A stretch of 64,000 nt of DNA. It comes from Aliidongia dinghuensis (GTDB lineage: Bacteria; Pseudomonadota; Alphaproteobacteria; ATCC43930; CGMCC-115725). Positions 38,055 to 48,084 of the stretch are shown in pieces (position 1 is the stretch's first letter; every line of letters starts with the position of its first letter). The stretch lies in the NCBI RefSeq assembly GCF_014643535.1, contig NZ_BMJQ01000013.1, positions 1 to 64,000 on the forward strand, given 5' to 3'. The notes beneath the pieces were generated by a model, which worked only from the letters and a program-made list of their open reading frames with translations, was not told where the DNA came from and did not search any database. Made by a program: the position numbers and the translations under genes.

Positions 38055-39928
38055 CCGGCGGCCGGTCCCAGCCGCTGCTGCTCCTGCGCTCGCCGCTCGG
38101 TGACGACACGCTGCCTATTCAGCAGGGGACGCTCCATGCCATCGGCCTTACGGCACGGGAGGAACTGAGCCGGCCGTTTCGGATCGAGCTCACCGCCGTC
38201 TCGACCGTGCGCGCGATCGACCCGACCGAGCTCGTCTATCAGCCAGTCTGCATCACGCTGCGCAAGCGCCCGCATGCCGACCGCTTCTTTCACGGCCTGG
38301 TCCGACGCATGGAGGCGGTCGGCCTCGCCCGCCGCGACCGCTGGACCTATCGGCTGGAGATCGTGCCGCGCCTCTGGTTCCTCGAACAGGCGGCGGACTG
38401 CCGGATTTTCCAGCAGAAGACCGTCGTCGACATCCTGCAGCAGCTGTTCGCCGAGCACGGCGTGGCGCCGGTCGAGTTCCGCATCTACGGCGCGCAGCCC
38501 ACGCGGGAATACACGACACAGTTCAACGAGACGGACCTCACCTTCGCGCAGCGGCTGATGCAGGAGGCCGGCTACTTCTATTTCTTCGAGCATTCGGCCT
38601 CAGCCCATACGCTCGTCATCACCGACCGCAACCAGTCGTTCAAGCCGACCGACCACCCCGAACATTGGGTGGTCCACGGCGGCAACAACATCGACGTGTT
38701 CGACCGCTGGACCGAAGCGCTCGAGACCGCGCACGGCGCGATCCGGCTGCAGGATTACGACCCGACCAAGCCCAGCACGCCGGTCCAGGGGCAGCAGACG
38801 ACGACCTCGCCCGTGGCCGGTGCCAGCGAGCGCGATGTCTTCAGCTGGCCCGCCATGACGACGGACAACCAGATAGCCGGCGACCGGGCGCGCTTCCGCA
38901 TCGAAGCCTCGGAGGCCGAGGCGGTGCTGCGCTCAGGCCATGGCTATGACCCGGAATTCTGCCCCGGCCGGCGCTTCACGCTCGCCAAGGACCCGTTCAC
39001 CGAGGCCGAGGGCATCGATCACGCGATCCACAGCGTCGAGCATAAGGCGGTCGACGACACCTGGATCACCGGCGGCACCGAGCCGGAATACGAGAACAGC
39101 TTCACCTGCCTGCTGCAATCCGTGCCCTGGCGCGATCCGCTGTCGATCCCGCGCCCGGCCATGACGGGCATCTTCTCGGCGATCGTGCTGGGCAACCCGG
39201 GCGAGGAGATCCACGCCGACCCGATCGGCCGCATCAAAGTCCGGCTGCTGTTCGACCACCGCAAGGAGACCGTCGCCGGCATGGCGATCTGGGCGCGCGT
39301 CATGCAGCCCTGGTCGGGCAACACCTGGGGCTGGCAGCACCTGCCGCGCGTCGGCACCGAGGTCGCCGTGTCGTTCATGAACGGCGATCCCGACGCGCCC
39401 GTCATCGTCGGCTGCTTCTATCACGAGGAAATGCGCCCGGTTTTCCCGATCCCGGAGCAGCAGACCCGGCAGGGCTTCCGCAGCCGCTCGACGCTCCGCG
39501 GCACGACTCAGGAATTCTCCGAACTGTCGTTCGACGACCGCAAGGGGCAGGAACTCGTCTTCCTGCATGCGCAGAAGGATCTCACGACCGAGGTCGAGCA
39601 CGACCAGAGCCTCACCGTCACCAACAACCGGACCGTACGCATCGGCCAGGACGAGACCGTGACGGTCGGGCAGAACCACAGCCTGACCAGCAGCAGCGGC
39701 AACATCACGATCACGGCCACCCTCGGCCAGGTCGAGATCACGGCCCTGACCACCCTGACGCTCCGGGTCGGTCCGACCTCGATCAGCCTGACGCCGGAGG
39801 GCGTCAACATCATGACGCCGGGGACGGTCACGACGGAGGCGCTCGAGGTCAACATCATGGCCGCGACCTCCGTCGACATCGAGACGGCGGAATTCATTGC
39901 GGTGCCGCCGCCGGACCTGCCGGTCTGA
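38051..39928 (+). CDS. tssI: T6SS spike protein VgrG
   Basis: This 625-residue VgrG forms the trimeric needle tip. The gp27-like part begins QPLLLLRSPLGDDTLPIQQG and includes TREYTTQFNETDLTFAQRLM, then EAGYFYFFEHS. The gp5-like OB part has HADPIGRIKVRLLFDHRKET and NTWGWQHLPRVGTEVAVSFM. The C-terminus (about 480-610) is a triple-stranded beta-helix with repeats such as TVTNNRTVRIGQDETVTVGQ. No extra toxin domain is visible. ATG overlaps the lipoprotein stop. It opens the first T6SS block. Confidence 0.95.
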   Translation: MTGGRSQPLLLLRSPLGDDTLPIQQGTLHAIGLTAREELSRPFRIELTAVSTVRAIDPTELVYQPVCITLRKRPHADRFFHGLVRRMEAVGLARRDRWTYRLEIVPRLWFLEQAADCRIFQQKTVVDILQQLFAEHGVAPVEFRIYGAQPTREYTTQFNETDLTFAQRLMQEAGYFYFFEHSASAHTLVITDRNQSFKPTDHPEHWVVHGGNNIDVFDRWTEALETAHGAIRLQDYDPTKPSTPVQGQQTTTSPVAGASERDVFSWPAMTTDNQIAGDRARFRIEASEAEAVLRSGHGYDPEFCPGRRFTLAKDPFTEAEGIDHAIHSVEHKAVDDTWITGGTEPEYENSFTCLLQSVPWRDPLSIPRPAMTGIFSAIVLGNPGEEIHADPIGRIKVRLLFDHRKETVAGMAIWARVMQPWSGNTWGWQHLPRVGTEVAVSFMNGDPDAPVIVGCFYHEEMRPVFPIPEQQTRQGFRSRSTLRGTTQEFSELSFDDRKGQELVFLHAQKDLTTEVEHDQSLTVTNNRTVRIGQDETVTVGQNHSLTSSSGNITITATLGQVEITALTTLTLRVGPTSISLTPEGVNIMTPGTVTTEALEVNIMAATSVDIETAEFIAVPPPDLPV

Positions 39929-39930
39929 CG

Positions 39931-40569
39931 ATGGCCGGCCTCGCCATGACGGATACTCGGCCAACCCGCTCCAAACTGCGCGCGCTGGAGCCGGCGCTGC
40001 TCCGCCCGCGCCTGAAGCTGCCGCCCGATCACGCGGCCCTTTACGACGAGGCCGACGGGCCTGGCGCGCTGCTCGACCGGCTCGTCGAACGACGGCTGCT
40101 CGTCGAGGCGGCCCGGCTCCTGGCCTATGCGCTGCCGCCCCGGGAGGCGGTCTGGTGGTCCTGCATGTGCGTCGACCATGCCGCCCCGGCCGATCTCCCA
40201 GTACCGGAACGCCAGGCGCTCGATGCCGCGGAAGCCTGGGTGCGCCGGCCTGACGCGGAGAACCGGCGCCAGGCCGCCTGGGCCGCGGCCGCCGCCGGCT
40301 ACCAGGCGCCCGGCGCCTGGGCGGCGCTTGCCGCCTATTGGAGCCGGCCTGAACGGCCCGACGACCTGCGCGGCGGCCGCGGCGTCGAGACCGCCGTCGA
40401 CCGCACCATCGCCCGCCACACCCCGGCCGAGCGCGCCCCGCTGCTTGCGAGCTTCATCGCCAGCGGACGCGACATCGCCCGCGGCGGCGCCGGCCGCCTG
40501 GCGCCCACAGCCGGACAAAGGGCAGCCGGACAGAAGGCGGCCGGACAGAATGGGAGTGCCCCCGAATGA
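39931..40569 (+). CDS. DUF6931 family T6SS-associated protein
   Basis: This 212-residue helical protein resembles the DUF6931 proteins found next to vgrG/FHA genes. Marks are LERRLLVEAARLLAYALPPR-like sequence near 50-70 and PREAVWWSCMCVDHAAP. Two bases separate it from vgrG and it overlaps tagH by four bases, so it is part of the T6SS operon. It may be a spike-loading or effector-adaptor factor; this is inferred from position. The C-terminus carries three 5-residue repeats (AGQRA, AGQKA, AGQNG). Confidence 0.65.
   Translation: MAGLAMTDTRPTRSKLRALEPALLRPRLKLPPDHAALYDEADGPGALLDRLVERRLLVEAARLLAYALPPREAVWWSCMCVDHAAPADLPVPERQALDAAEAWVRRPDAENRRQAAWAAAAAGYQAPGAWAALAAYWSRPERPDDLRGGRGVETAVDRTIARHTPAERAPLLASFIASGRDIARGGAGRLAPTAGQRAAGQKAAGQNGSAPE
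40510..40554. repeat. 15-bp in-frame repeat, three units
   Basis: GCCGGACAAAGGGCA and two near copies (40525, 40540) encode AGQxx at the C-terminus of the DUF6931 protein. Confidence 0.88.
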
Positions 40570-41873
40570 CCCTGACCCTCGCCATCCTGCGCTGTCCCGA
40601 CGGCGTGCCGCCCGAGACACGGCGGCTCTCGGGCGGCAGCTTGAGCATCGGCCGCAGCCCGACGGCCGGCTGGGTGCTGCCGGATCCGGACCGCGTGCTC
40701 TCCAAGCAGCATTGCGTCGTGAGCTTCGAGGGCAACGCCTGGCACGTGACCGACACCAGCGCCAACGGCACCTTCGTCAATCACGAACTGGTCCGGCTGC
40801 CGCCCGACGAGCCGCGCCAGCTGCGCAGCGGCGATCGTCTGCTGCTCGGCTCGTACGAGATCGAGGCGGCGATCGAGCAGCCGGGGGCCGCACCGTCGCG
40901 CGCCGCAGTCGAGGATCGGCTGGTCGGCGATCCCTTCCCATCGATCGACGCCGATTACCTGGGCATCGCCCTGCCGCTCAACGATCGGCCTGCCGACCCG
41001 CTTGCCGGGTTCGCCCGGACGACGCCGGACCATGTGTCGGCGCTCGCGCAGAATTTCCGCCCGCCGCGCCCCGTGGTCGAGGTGCTGCCGGCCGACTGGG
41101 ACCTCGACCTGCCGCCGCCCCCGCCACTCGCGGCCCCAACGCCGGAACCAGCGGCGCTGCCCCCCGAACTGCCGACGCCCGAACCGCCAAAACCTGAACC
41201 GCCGAAACCCGAACTCAGGGCGCAACCGGCGATCCAGAGCCTGCCGACCGCCGGCACGCCAGAGGCGCGCGCGTTCGCCGCTTTTGCGGCTGGCGCCGGC
41301 ATCGAGACGCCGCCGCCGGCCGACCCACTCGAAACCCTCGCGAGCCTGGGCGCCGCGTTCCGCGCCTTCGTCGGCGGGCTGCGCCAGGCCATGATCGCCC
41401 GTGCCGCGGTCAAGGGCGAGTTCCGCATCGACCAGACCATGATCCAGGCCGTCGGCAACAATCCGCTGAAATTCTCGGCCGACGACGAAGACGCGATGAC
41501 CGCCCTGCTGGGCGTCGGCCGGCGCACCGGCATGACCGCCGAACAGGCCGTCGCGGAGGCGATGCGCGACATCCGGCTGCACGAGCTCGCCATGGCCGCG
41601 GCGATGCAGCAGGCGGTGCGCGACCTGCTGGCGAGCCTGGAACCGTCGCGGATCGAAGGGCGGGCGCCCGCCGACGCGCTCGATTTCCTGCCCTGGCGCC
41701 GCGCCGCCCGGCAGTGGCGCGCCTATCAGGACCTGCACCACACCACCACCCGTGCGCTCGCCGACGATTTCGACACGGTGTTCGGCCTTTCGTTTATGCG
41801 CGCTTACGAACGTGCGCTGAGCGAAGTCTCGGCCGACCGGCCGGACGCCGCGGCCGGCGAACGCGACCGCTGA
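40566..41873 (+). CDS. tagH: T6SS FHA-domain protein TagH
   Basis: This 435-residue protein has an N-terminal FHA domain (RRLSGGSLSIGRSPTAGWVL, then LSKQHCVVSFEG and TSANGTFVNHEL), which binds phosphothreonine. A proline-rich linker (about 175-220) follows. The C-terminal half is the TagH/VasC-type domain ending LSFMRAYERALSEVS. In other systems FHA proteins receive the PpkA phosphorylation signal that triggers T6SS assembly. Its ATG overlaps the previous stop. PppA, the opposing phosphatase, is encoded five genes on. Confidence 0.92.
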   Translation: MTLTLAILRCPDGVPPETRRLSGGSLSIGRSPTAGWVLPDPDRVLSKQHCVVSFEGNAWHVTDTSANGTFVNHELVRLPPDEPRQLRSGDRLLLGSYEIEAAIEQPGAAPSRAAVEDRLVGDPFPSIDADYLGIALPLNDRPADPLAGFARTTPDHVSALAQNFRPPRPVVEVLPADWDLDLPPPPPLAAPTPEPAALPPELPTPEPPKPEPPKPELRAQPAIQSLPTAGTPEARAFAAFAAGAGIETPPPADPLETLASLGAAFRAFVGGLRQAMIARAAVKGEFRIDQTMIQAVGNNPLKFSADDEDAMTALLGVGRRTGMTAEQAVAEAMRDIRLHELAMAAAMQQAVRDLLASLEPSRIEGRAPADALDFLPWRRAARQWRAYQDLHHTTTRALADDFDTVFGLSFMRAYERALSEVSADRPDAAAGERDR

Positions 41874-41884
41874 GGGAGACCGAC

Positions 41885-43210
41885 GTGACTTGGACCAACC
41901 GGGTCGCCTGGCAGGAAGGCATGTTCCTGCAGGCGCAGCATTTCCAGCAGCAGGACCGCTGGGTCGAGAACCAGGTGCGCAGCAGCTTCGGCGCCCTCCG
42001 ACCTCACCCCTGGGGCCTGACGCGTTTTGCCGTCGCCCAGGATATGCTGGCGACCGGCCGGGTAGCGCTCGCCGCAGCAGCGGGGCTGTTCGATGACGGC
42101 ACGCCGTTCTCGACGCCGGACCAGACGCCCCTGCCGCCGCCGCTCGAGGTGCCGCCCACCGCGCGCAACGTGCTGCTCTATCTGGCCGCGCGCATCCGCC
42201 GGCCGGGCTCGGCCGAGATCGCCGACGAGGACGACGAGGGCTGCTACTCGGTCCAGGAGTTCGAAGCGTACGACACCCACTCGGGCGCGCCGCAGCCGGT
42301 CGAGCTGCTGATCGGGCAATTGCGCCTTACCTATCTGCTCGAGACCGACGACCGCGACGGCTACATGTGCCTGCCGATCGCCCGCATCGTCGAGGTGACG
42401 CCGGACCGGCGCGTCGTGCTGGACGAGCGTTGGATCCCGCCGGCGCTGACCTGCGCCGCGATCCCCCAGCTGGCAGCATTGCCGCTCGAGCTCGCGGGCC
42501 TGCTCAACCAGCGCGGCGAGGCGCTCGCCGCCCGCATCACCGCAGTCGGCACCAAGAGCAATACGGAGGTGGCCGATTTCCTGCTGCTGCAGACGGTCAA
42601 CGGCTGGCAGACGCTGCTCGCCCACCTGGCTGCTTCGGGCAACATCCATCCGGAATCGCTCTATCGCGAGCTCGTGCGCATGGCGGGCGAGTTCGCGACT
42701 TTTACGGATGCGCAACGCCGGCCCGGCACCTACCCGGCCTATCGGCACGACGACCTGCAGCGGACATTGACACCGGTCATGGCCGACATCCGCCGCTCGC
42801 TCTCGGCCGTGCTGGAGCAGACGGCGATCCGCATTCCGCTGCAGGAGCGGCGGCACGGCGTGCGCGTCGGCCCCCTGCAGGACCGCTCGCTGCTCAGCGG
42901 CTCGAGCTTCATCCTGGTCGTGGAGGCGGACGTGCCGGCCGAGGTGCTGCGGCGCACCTTCCCCAGCACGGTCAAGATCGGCGCGGTCGAGCATATCCGC
43001 GAGCTCGTCAACGTGGCGCTGCCCGGCATCGAGGTCAACGCGCTGCCAGTGGCGCCGCGCCAGATGCCGTTCATCGCCGGCGCCACTTATTTCGAGCTCG
43101 ACCGCAACAGCCCGCATTGGCAGCACATGCAGACCTCGGGCGGCTTCGCCGTCCATGTCTCGCGGGATTTCCCGAACCTGGTCCTCGACCTGTGGGCCAT
43201 CCGGGGCTGA
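41885..43210 (+). CDS. tssK: T6SS baseplate protein TssK
   Basis: This 441-residue TssK connects baseplate to membrane complex. The hallmark N-terminus is VAWQEGMFLQAQHFQQQDRW, followed by RSSFGALRPHPWGL. The C-terminal part includes SSFILVVEADVPAEVLRRTF and TYFELDRNSPHWQHMQTSGG. GTG at 41885 is the start, with GGGAGA six bases upstream; the longer frame overlaps tagH and lacks support. It is followed by tssL and tssM, its membrane partners. Confidence 0.96.
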   Translation: MTWTNRVAWQEGMFLQAQHFQQQDRWVENQVRSSFGALRPHPWGLTRFAVAQDMLATGRVALAAAAGLFDDGTPFSTPDQTPLPPPLEVPPTARNVLLYLAARIRRPGSAEIADEDDEGCYSVQEFEAYDTHSGAPQPVELLIGQLRLTYLLETDDRDGYMCLPIARIVEVTPDRRVVLDERWIPPALTCAAIPQLAALPLELAGLLNQRGEALAARITAVGTKSNTEVADFLLLQTVNGWQTLLAHLAASGNIHPESLYRELVRMAGEFATFTDAQRRPGTYPAYRHDDLQRTLTPVMADIRRSLSAVLEQTAIRIPLQERRHGVRVGPLQDRSLLSGSSFILVVEADVPAEVLRRTFPSTVKIGAVEHIRELVNVALPGIEVNALPVAPRQMPFIAGATYFELDRNSPHWQHMQTSGGFAVHVSRDFPNLVLDLWAIRG

Positions 43211-43219
43211 GGGGGCCAC

Positions 43220-44584
43220 ATGAGCGACAATCCCTTCCTCGAGAACGGCGACGACGACAGCACGATCATCCGTCCGCTGCCGCGCGAGCGCGCCGCACCG
43301 CCGCCGCCACCACGACCGCCCGGGCCGACGCCGCTGCGCGCCGTCGCCGAGGCGAACGAAGCGGCGCCGGTTGCGGCGATCGACTTCGAGGCGGTCCCGC
43401 CGGTCGGCGCCTCGCCCATCCTCGCGGCGGCGACGCCGCTCCTGGCCTTGCTCGCCCGGCTGCGCAACGTGCTGACCCTGCCCGACGCCGGCGCGCTCCG
43501 CGAGCGTGCGGTCGAGGAGATCCGGCGCTTTGAGCAGACCTTGCGCACGCAGGCCGTGCCGCTCGACCTCATCCGTCCCGCCCACTATGCGCTCTGTGCC
43601 AGCCTCGACGACGTCGTGCGCAACACGCCCTGGGGCAGCCAGGGTCCCTGGGCGGACACGTCGCTGGTCGCGGCATTCCACGGCGAGGTGCGCAGCGGCG
43701 AGCGCTTCTTCGACGTGCTGGCGCAGCTCTGCCGCGAACAGGGCAAGTTCCTGCCGGTCATCGAGCTCATGTATGTCTGCATGTCGCTCGGCATGCAGGG
43801 GCGCTATCGCCTGTCGCCGCGCGGGCCGGCCGAGCTCGACCGGGTGCGCGAGGAGACCTATGCGCTGCTCATGCGGCTGCGCCGGCCGGCCGAGCGCGCG
43901 CTGTCGATCCATTGGCGCGGCGTCTCTGCACCCTACCGCCCGCTCCGCGCCATACTGCCGGCCTGGGTCGCGGCCATGGGTGCCGTGGGGCTGCTGGCCC
44001 TCTTCTACGTGCTGCTGACCTTCCGCTTGAACGACGCGTCGGACCGGCTGTTCGAAGCGACGCTCACGCTGCCGCCCGGCCACTTGCCGGCGATCGCCCG
44101 CACGCCGCCGCCGCAGCCGGCGCCGGTCGTGCCCCAGCCGACGCCGGAGCGCGACAAGCTCTCAGGCTTGCTCGCCCCCGAGGTCGCGAGCGGCCTCGTC
44201 AGTATCGCCGGCACCGATGCCGTGCCGATCATCCGCATCCAGACGTCGGGCATGTTCCGCTCCGGCAGTGCGGAGATCGAGCCGTCGTTCCTGCCGCTCT
44301 TGAAGCGGATCGGCGAAGCGCTCAAGGCCGAGCCGGGACCCGTGTCGGTCATCGGCTACACCGACAACGTGCCGATCCACACGGTCGCCTTCCCGTCGAA
44401 TTTCCAGCTGTCGACCGCCCGCGCCAAGGCCGCGGCCGGGATCATCGGCGCCGCCATCGATCCGTCGCGGCTCTGGGCCGAGGGCCGGGCCGACGCCGAT
44501 CCGGTCGCGTCCAACGACACGCCCGCCGGTCGCGAGCGGAACCGCCGGATCGAGCTGATCCTGCGCAGAAGCGGTAATGAATGA
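43220..44584 (+). CDS. tssL: T6SS membrane protein TssL with OmpA-like domain
   Basis: This 454-residue protein has a DotU/IcmH cytoplasmic domain (RPAHYALCASLDDVVRNTPW; KFLPVIELMYVCMSLGMQGR), one membrane helix at about 248-270 (AWVAAMGAVGLLALFYVLLT) and a C-terminal OmpA-like peptidoglycan-binding domain (SVIGYTDNVPIHTVAFPSNF; GRERNRRIEL). The peptidoglycan-binding fusion is the extended TssL form. The N-terminus is proline-rich. Its stop overlaps tssM. Confidence 0.96.
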   Translation: MSDNPFLENGDDDSTIIRPLPRERAAPPPPPRPPGPTPLRAVAEANEAAPVAAIDFEAVPPVGASPILAAATPLLALLARLRNVLTLPDAGALRERAVEEIRRFEQTLRTQAVPLDLIRPAHYALCASLDDVVRNTPWGSQGPWADTSLVAAFHGEVRSGERFFDVLAQLCREQGKFLPVIELMYVCMSLGMQGRYRLSPRGPAELDRVREETYALLMRLRRPAERALSIHWRGVSAPYRPLRAILPAWVAAMGAVGLLALFYVLLTFRLNDASDRLFEATLTLPPGHLPAIARTPPPQPAPVVPQPTPERDKLSGLLAPEVASGLVSIAGTDAVPIIRIQTSGMFRSGSAEIEPSFLPLLKRIGEALKAEPGPVSVIGYTDNVPIHTVAFPSNFQLSTARAKAAAGIIGAAIDPSRLWAEGRADADPVASNDTPAGRERNRRIELILRRSGNE

Positions 44585-47500
44585 TGCAAAACGTCTCCAG
44601 TCTCCTGGCCTATCTCATCACCCGCTGGACCACGAGCTTCGCCGGCATCGCCATCGCCTGCATGCTGGTCTGGTACCTGGGGCCGCTGGTGCCGGGCTTC
44701 GGCCAGCCGCTGACGCGCGCCTTGCTGATCCTGGCGGTCGTGCTCGCCTGGGGCGTCGTCAACGGCGCCATCAGCTGGTTCCGCCGCCGCCGCGAGCGCC
44801 GGCTCGCGGCCGGCGTGACCGATGGCGTATCCGGCGGCGCACCCGATGGACGCGACGCCAAGGCCGATGCCGCCGAGGAGGTCGCCCGGCTGCGCCGGCG
44901 CATGCAGACGGCGCTCAGGCGGCTGCGCGGCAACCGGCGGCGGCGCGGCTACCTCTACGAGCAGCCCTGGTTCGTCCTGATCGGCCCGCCGGGCGCCGGC
45001 AAGACGACCGCGCTCATGAACGCCGGCCTCAATTTCCCGGCGGCGGCAGACGACGGCGATGACCCGTCGGTCGGCGGCGTCGGCGGCACCCGGCTCTGCG
45101 ACTGGTGGTTCGCCGACGAGGCCGTGCTGATCGACACGGCTGGGCGCTACACGACGCAGGATTCCGACGCGGCGGTCGACCGCGCCGGCTGGGAGGGCTT
45201 CCTCGACCTGCTGCGCACGGCCCGGCCGCGCCAGCCGGTGAATGGCGTGCTGGTGATCGTGTCGATCACGGATATCGCGGCGGCCACACTCGAGGAACGC
45301 AAGGCACATGCCCGCGCCGTGCGCCGGCGGGTGGTCGAGATCTCCGACCGGCTGCGCCTGCGCGTGCCGGTCTATGTCATGTTCAGCAAGACGGACCGGC
45401 TCACCGGCTTCAACGAATATTTCGCCGACCTCGATGCGGAGGCGCGCGCCCAGGTCTGGGGCATGACCTTCCCGCTTGCCCAGGGCGTCGAGAGCTTCGA
45501 GGCGGAATTCAAGCTGTTGCTCGACCGGCTCGACCAACGCCTCATCGACCGGCTGCAGGCCGAGCGAGCGCCCGACCGGCGCGCGCTGCTCGCGGGCTTC
45601 CCGACCCAGGTCGCCTCGCTCGCTGAGCCGCTCGCCGATTTCCTCCACCACGCGTTCAGCGGCACGAAGCTCGATCCGGCGCCGTTCCTGCGCGGCGTCT
45701 ACCTGAGCTCGGCCACCCAGGAAGGCACGCCGATCGACCGGCTGACCGGCATGCTCGCGCGCAGCTTCGGCGTCGACCAGAAGCGGACGCCCGCTCTCCG
45801 GCCGGTTGCCGGGCGCAGCTATTTCCTGAAGCAGATGGTGAGCGAGATCCTGCTGGGCGAGGCACAGCTCGTCACCACCCGCTCCCGCTGGCGGCGGCGG
45901 GCCTGGTGGCTGCGCGTAGGCGGCTATGCCGCGGCCGCCATAGTGCTCGTCGCGGGCGGCATCGCGCTCTACGCGATCCAGTCGCAGAACCGGACCGCGG
46001 TCGCCGAGGCCAATGCGGCGCTGGCCGCCTATCGCAACCAGCTCGGCACCGTCAAGCTCGAGCCGGTCGCCGAGGACGACCTGCCCAAAGTCGTCCCGGT
46101 CCTGGACGCGGCGGCGGCCCTGCCGCATGGCGAGGGCCTGTGGCTGACCGACGTTCCCGGTCTCTCCCAGCGCGAGAAGCTGTGGAACACGACCCACATG
46201 GCCTATCGCGACGCGCTGCAGCGCATCCTGCTGCCGCGCCTCGTCTTCCGGCTCGAGGCGCAGATGCACGAGCGGTTCGGCGATCCCGACTTCCTTTATC
46301 AGGCGACACGCGTCTACCTGATGCTGGGCGGCGCCGGGCCGCTCGACCGCGCGCTCGTGCGCAGCTGGGAGACGCTCGACTGGCGCGCCCGCTTTCCCGG
46401 CACCTTGAACCAGGCCTTGCGCGACAGCCTCGCCCGCCATCTCGACGCGCTCTTGGCCGAGCCGCTGCCGGCCGTGCCGCTCGACGATGCGCTCGTGAGC
46501 GCGGCCCGTGTCGCTTTCAGCCACGTGCCGCTGGCCGACCGGGTCTATAGCCGGGTCAAGTCCGAGGCTACCGGCGAGACCGTGCCCGACTGGGCGCCGG
46601 CAGATGCGCTCGGCACGGCGGGGCAGCCGCTGTTCACGCGGCTGTCGGGCAAGCCGCTCACCGACGGCATCCCCGGCTTCTTCACGGCCGACGGCTATCG
46701 CAAGATCCTGCTGGGCCATCTGGCCGCGAGCGCGCGCAGCGTCGCCGACGAGAGCTGGGTGCTGGGCCGCAAGGACGAGATCGCGCCGCAGGGGCCAGCG
46801 GTCGACGGGCTCGAGCAGGCGGTGATCGCCCTCTATGTTGCGGAATTCGAGAAGCAATGGGACGGGCTGCTCGACGACATCGCCCTGGCGCCGTTCGGCA
46901 ATCGCGATTCGACGGTGCAGCGGCTTTACCTCTTGTCCTCGCCGCAATCGCCGATGCGCGACCTGCTGGTCGCCGTCGCCCGCGAGCTCACGCTTGCCGC
47001 TCCGCCGCCCGCCGCCGACACCAAGCCGCAATCAAGCGGTCCGCTCGCCGCGGTGGTGGCACCGGCCGCGGCCGCCGACCCGCACTCCGATCCGCACTCC
47101 GGCCCGACGGCAGGGAGTGCCATCGAGCAGCATTACGCGAGCCTGCGCACGCTCGTCGGCGATGGTCAGGACGCGGCACCGCTCGGCGGCGTGCTGCGTC
47201 TCATCAGCCGGTTTCAGACCGACCTCGCCCAATCCGGCCAGGCGGGCGCCGCCGCGGCGGCGCAGGGCGGCGGCTCGCTCCAGCTCCTGAGCGCCGAGGC
47301 CCAGCGCCAGCCGAAACCGATGGCGCGCTGGCTGCAGCAGATCGTCGACGGCGGGCGTGGCGCGCTCACGGGCACCGCCCAGGCCGCCGCAGCGGCGGCT
47401 TTCACCGCCAACGCCGGGCCGGCACAGTTCTGCCAGTCCGTCGTCACCGGCCGTTACCCGTTCGACCCGACCGCCGCCAACGAGGCGCCGATCGACGATT

Positions 47501-48084
47501 TCGCCCGGCTGTTCGCCCCGGGCGGCCTGCTCGACGCCTTCTTCCAGGCGCAGATCCGGCCCTATGTCGACATGAGCGGCAGCACCTGGAAGCCACAGCC
47601 GGCGGGCGGCGTGGCGCCGCCGGTCGACGCAGCCTCGATCGCCCGGTTCCAGCGCGCGGCCGCGATCCGCGACGCGTTCTTCCCGAACGGCGGCACGGAG
47701 CCGCAGCTGCGCTTCACGCTGGCGCCGCTGTCGCTCGATCCCGGCGCCACCCGCGCCGTGGTCACGCTTGGCAACACCATGATTCCGAACACGGGACATG
47801 AAGGACCCGCCACATCGCTCGCCTGGCCCGGCAGCGACGGCATGACGACGGCCGGCCTCGCCTTTGAGCCCGCCGCGGGCACGCCCTTCGCCGCGGACGG
47901 CAGCTGGGCGCTGTTCCGCCTGCTCGACCGCGCCAAGGTGACGCCGGGCGCGGCGCCGGAAGCCTTCCGGCTCGACTTCCGCATGGGCGAGCACCAGGCG
48001 AGCTTCACGCTCAAGGCCGGTTCCGCGCGCAACCCGATTGGCCGCAACCTGCTGGAGGGCTTCCGGTGCCCGACGGTTCGATGA
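44581..48084 (+). CDS. tssM: T6SS inner-membrane protein TssM
   Basis: This 1167-residue IcmF-type protein has membrane helices at about 20-35, 42-60 and 445-468, a cytoplasmic NTPase-like domain with Walker A GPPGAGKTTALMNAG and Walker B-like AVLIDTAGRYTTQ, and a large periplasmic part ending in the beta-domain (LTLAPLSLDPGATRA-type sequence). It forms the trans-envelope channel with TssL. A linker near 830-845 has a DPHS repeat. ATG at 44581 overlaps the tssL stop; ATG at 44584 is possible. Its stop overlaps pppA. Confidence 0.96.
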   Translation: MMQNVSSLLAYLITRWTTSFAGIAIACMLVWYLGPLVPGFGQPLTRALLILAVVLAWGVVNGAISWFRRRRERRLAAGVTDGVSGGAPDGRDAKADAAEEVARLRRRMQTALRRLRGNRRRRGYLYEQPWFVLIGPPGAGKTTALMNAGLNFPAAADDGDDPSVGGVGGTRLCDWWFADEAVLIDTAGRYTTQDSDAAVDRAGWEGFLDLLRTARPRQPVNGVLVIVSITDIAAATLEERKAHARAVRRRVVEISDRLRLRVPVYVMFSKTDRLTGFNEYFADLDAEARAQVWGMTFPLAQGVESFEAEFKLLLDRLDQRLIDRLQAERAPDRRALLAGFPTQVASLAEPLADFLHHAFSGTKLDPAPFLRGVYLSSATQEGTPIDRLTGMLARSFGVDQKRTPALRPVAGRSYFLKQMVSEILLGEAQLVTTRSRWRRRAWWLRVGGYAAAAIVLVAGGIALYAIQSQNRTAVAEANAALAAYRNQLGTVKLEPVAEDDLPKVVPVLDAAAALPHGEGLWLTDVPGLSQREKLWNTTHMAYRDALQRILLPRLVFRLEAQMHERFGDPDFLYQATRVYLMLGGAGPLDRALVRSWETLDWRARFPGTLNQALRDSLARHLDALLAEPLPAVPLDDALVSAARVAFSHVPLADRVYSRVKSEATGETVPDWAPADALGTAGQPLFTRLSGKPLTDGIPGFFTADGYRKILLGHLAASARSVADESWVLGRKDEIAPQGPAVDGLEQAVIALYVAEFEKQWDGLLDDIALAPFGNRDSTVQRLYLLSSPQSPMRDLLVAVARELTLAAPPPAADTKPQSSGPLAAVVAPAAAADPHSDPHSGPTAGSAIEQHYASLRTLVGDGQDAAPLGGVLRLISRFQTDLAQSGQAGAAAAAQGGGSLQLLSAEAQRQPKPMARWLQQIVDGGRGALTGTAQAAAAAAFTANAGPAQFCQSVVTGRYPFDPTAANEAPIDDFARLFAPGGLLDAFFQAQIRPYVDMSGSTWKPQPAGGVAPPVDAASIARFQRAAAIRDAFFPNGGTEPQLRFTLAPLSLDPGATRAVVTLGNTMIPNTGHEGPATSLAWPGSDGMTTAGLAFEPAAGTPFAADGSWALFRLLDRAKVTPGAAPEAFRLDFRMGEHQASFTLKAGSARNPIGRNLLEGFRCPTVR

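Noticed and set aside
44356-47031. 891-codon open frame opposite tssL/tssM
   Set aside because: Shadow frame caused by GC-rich codon bias; composition is Arg/Gly/Ala/Asp rich with no domain, and tssM is certain on the other strand.
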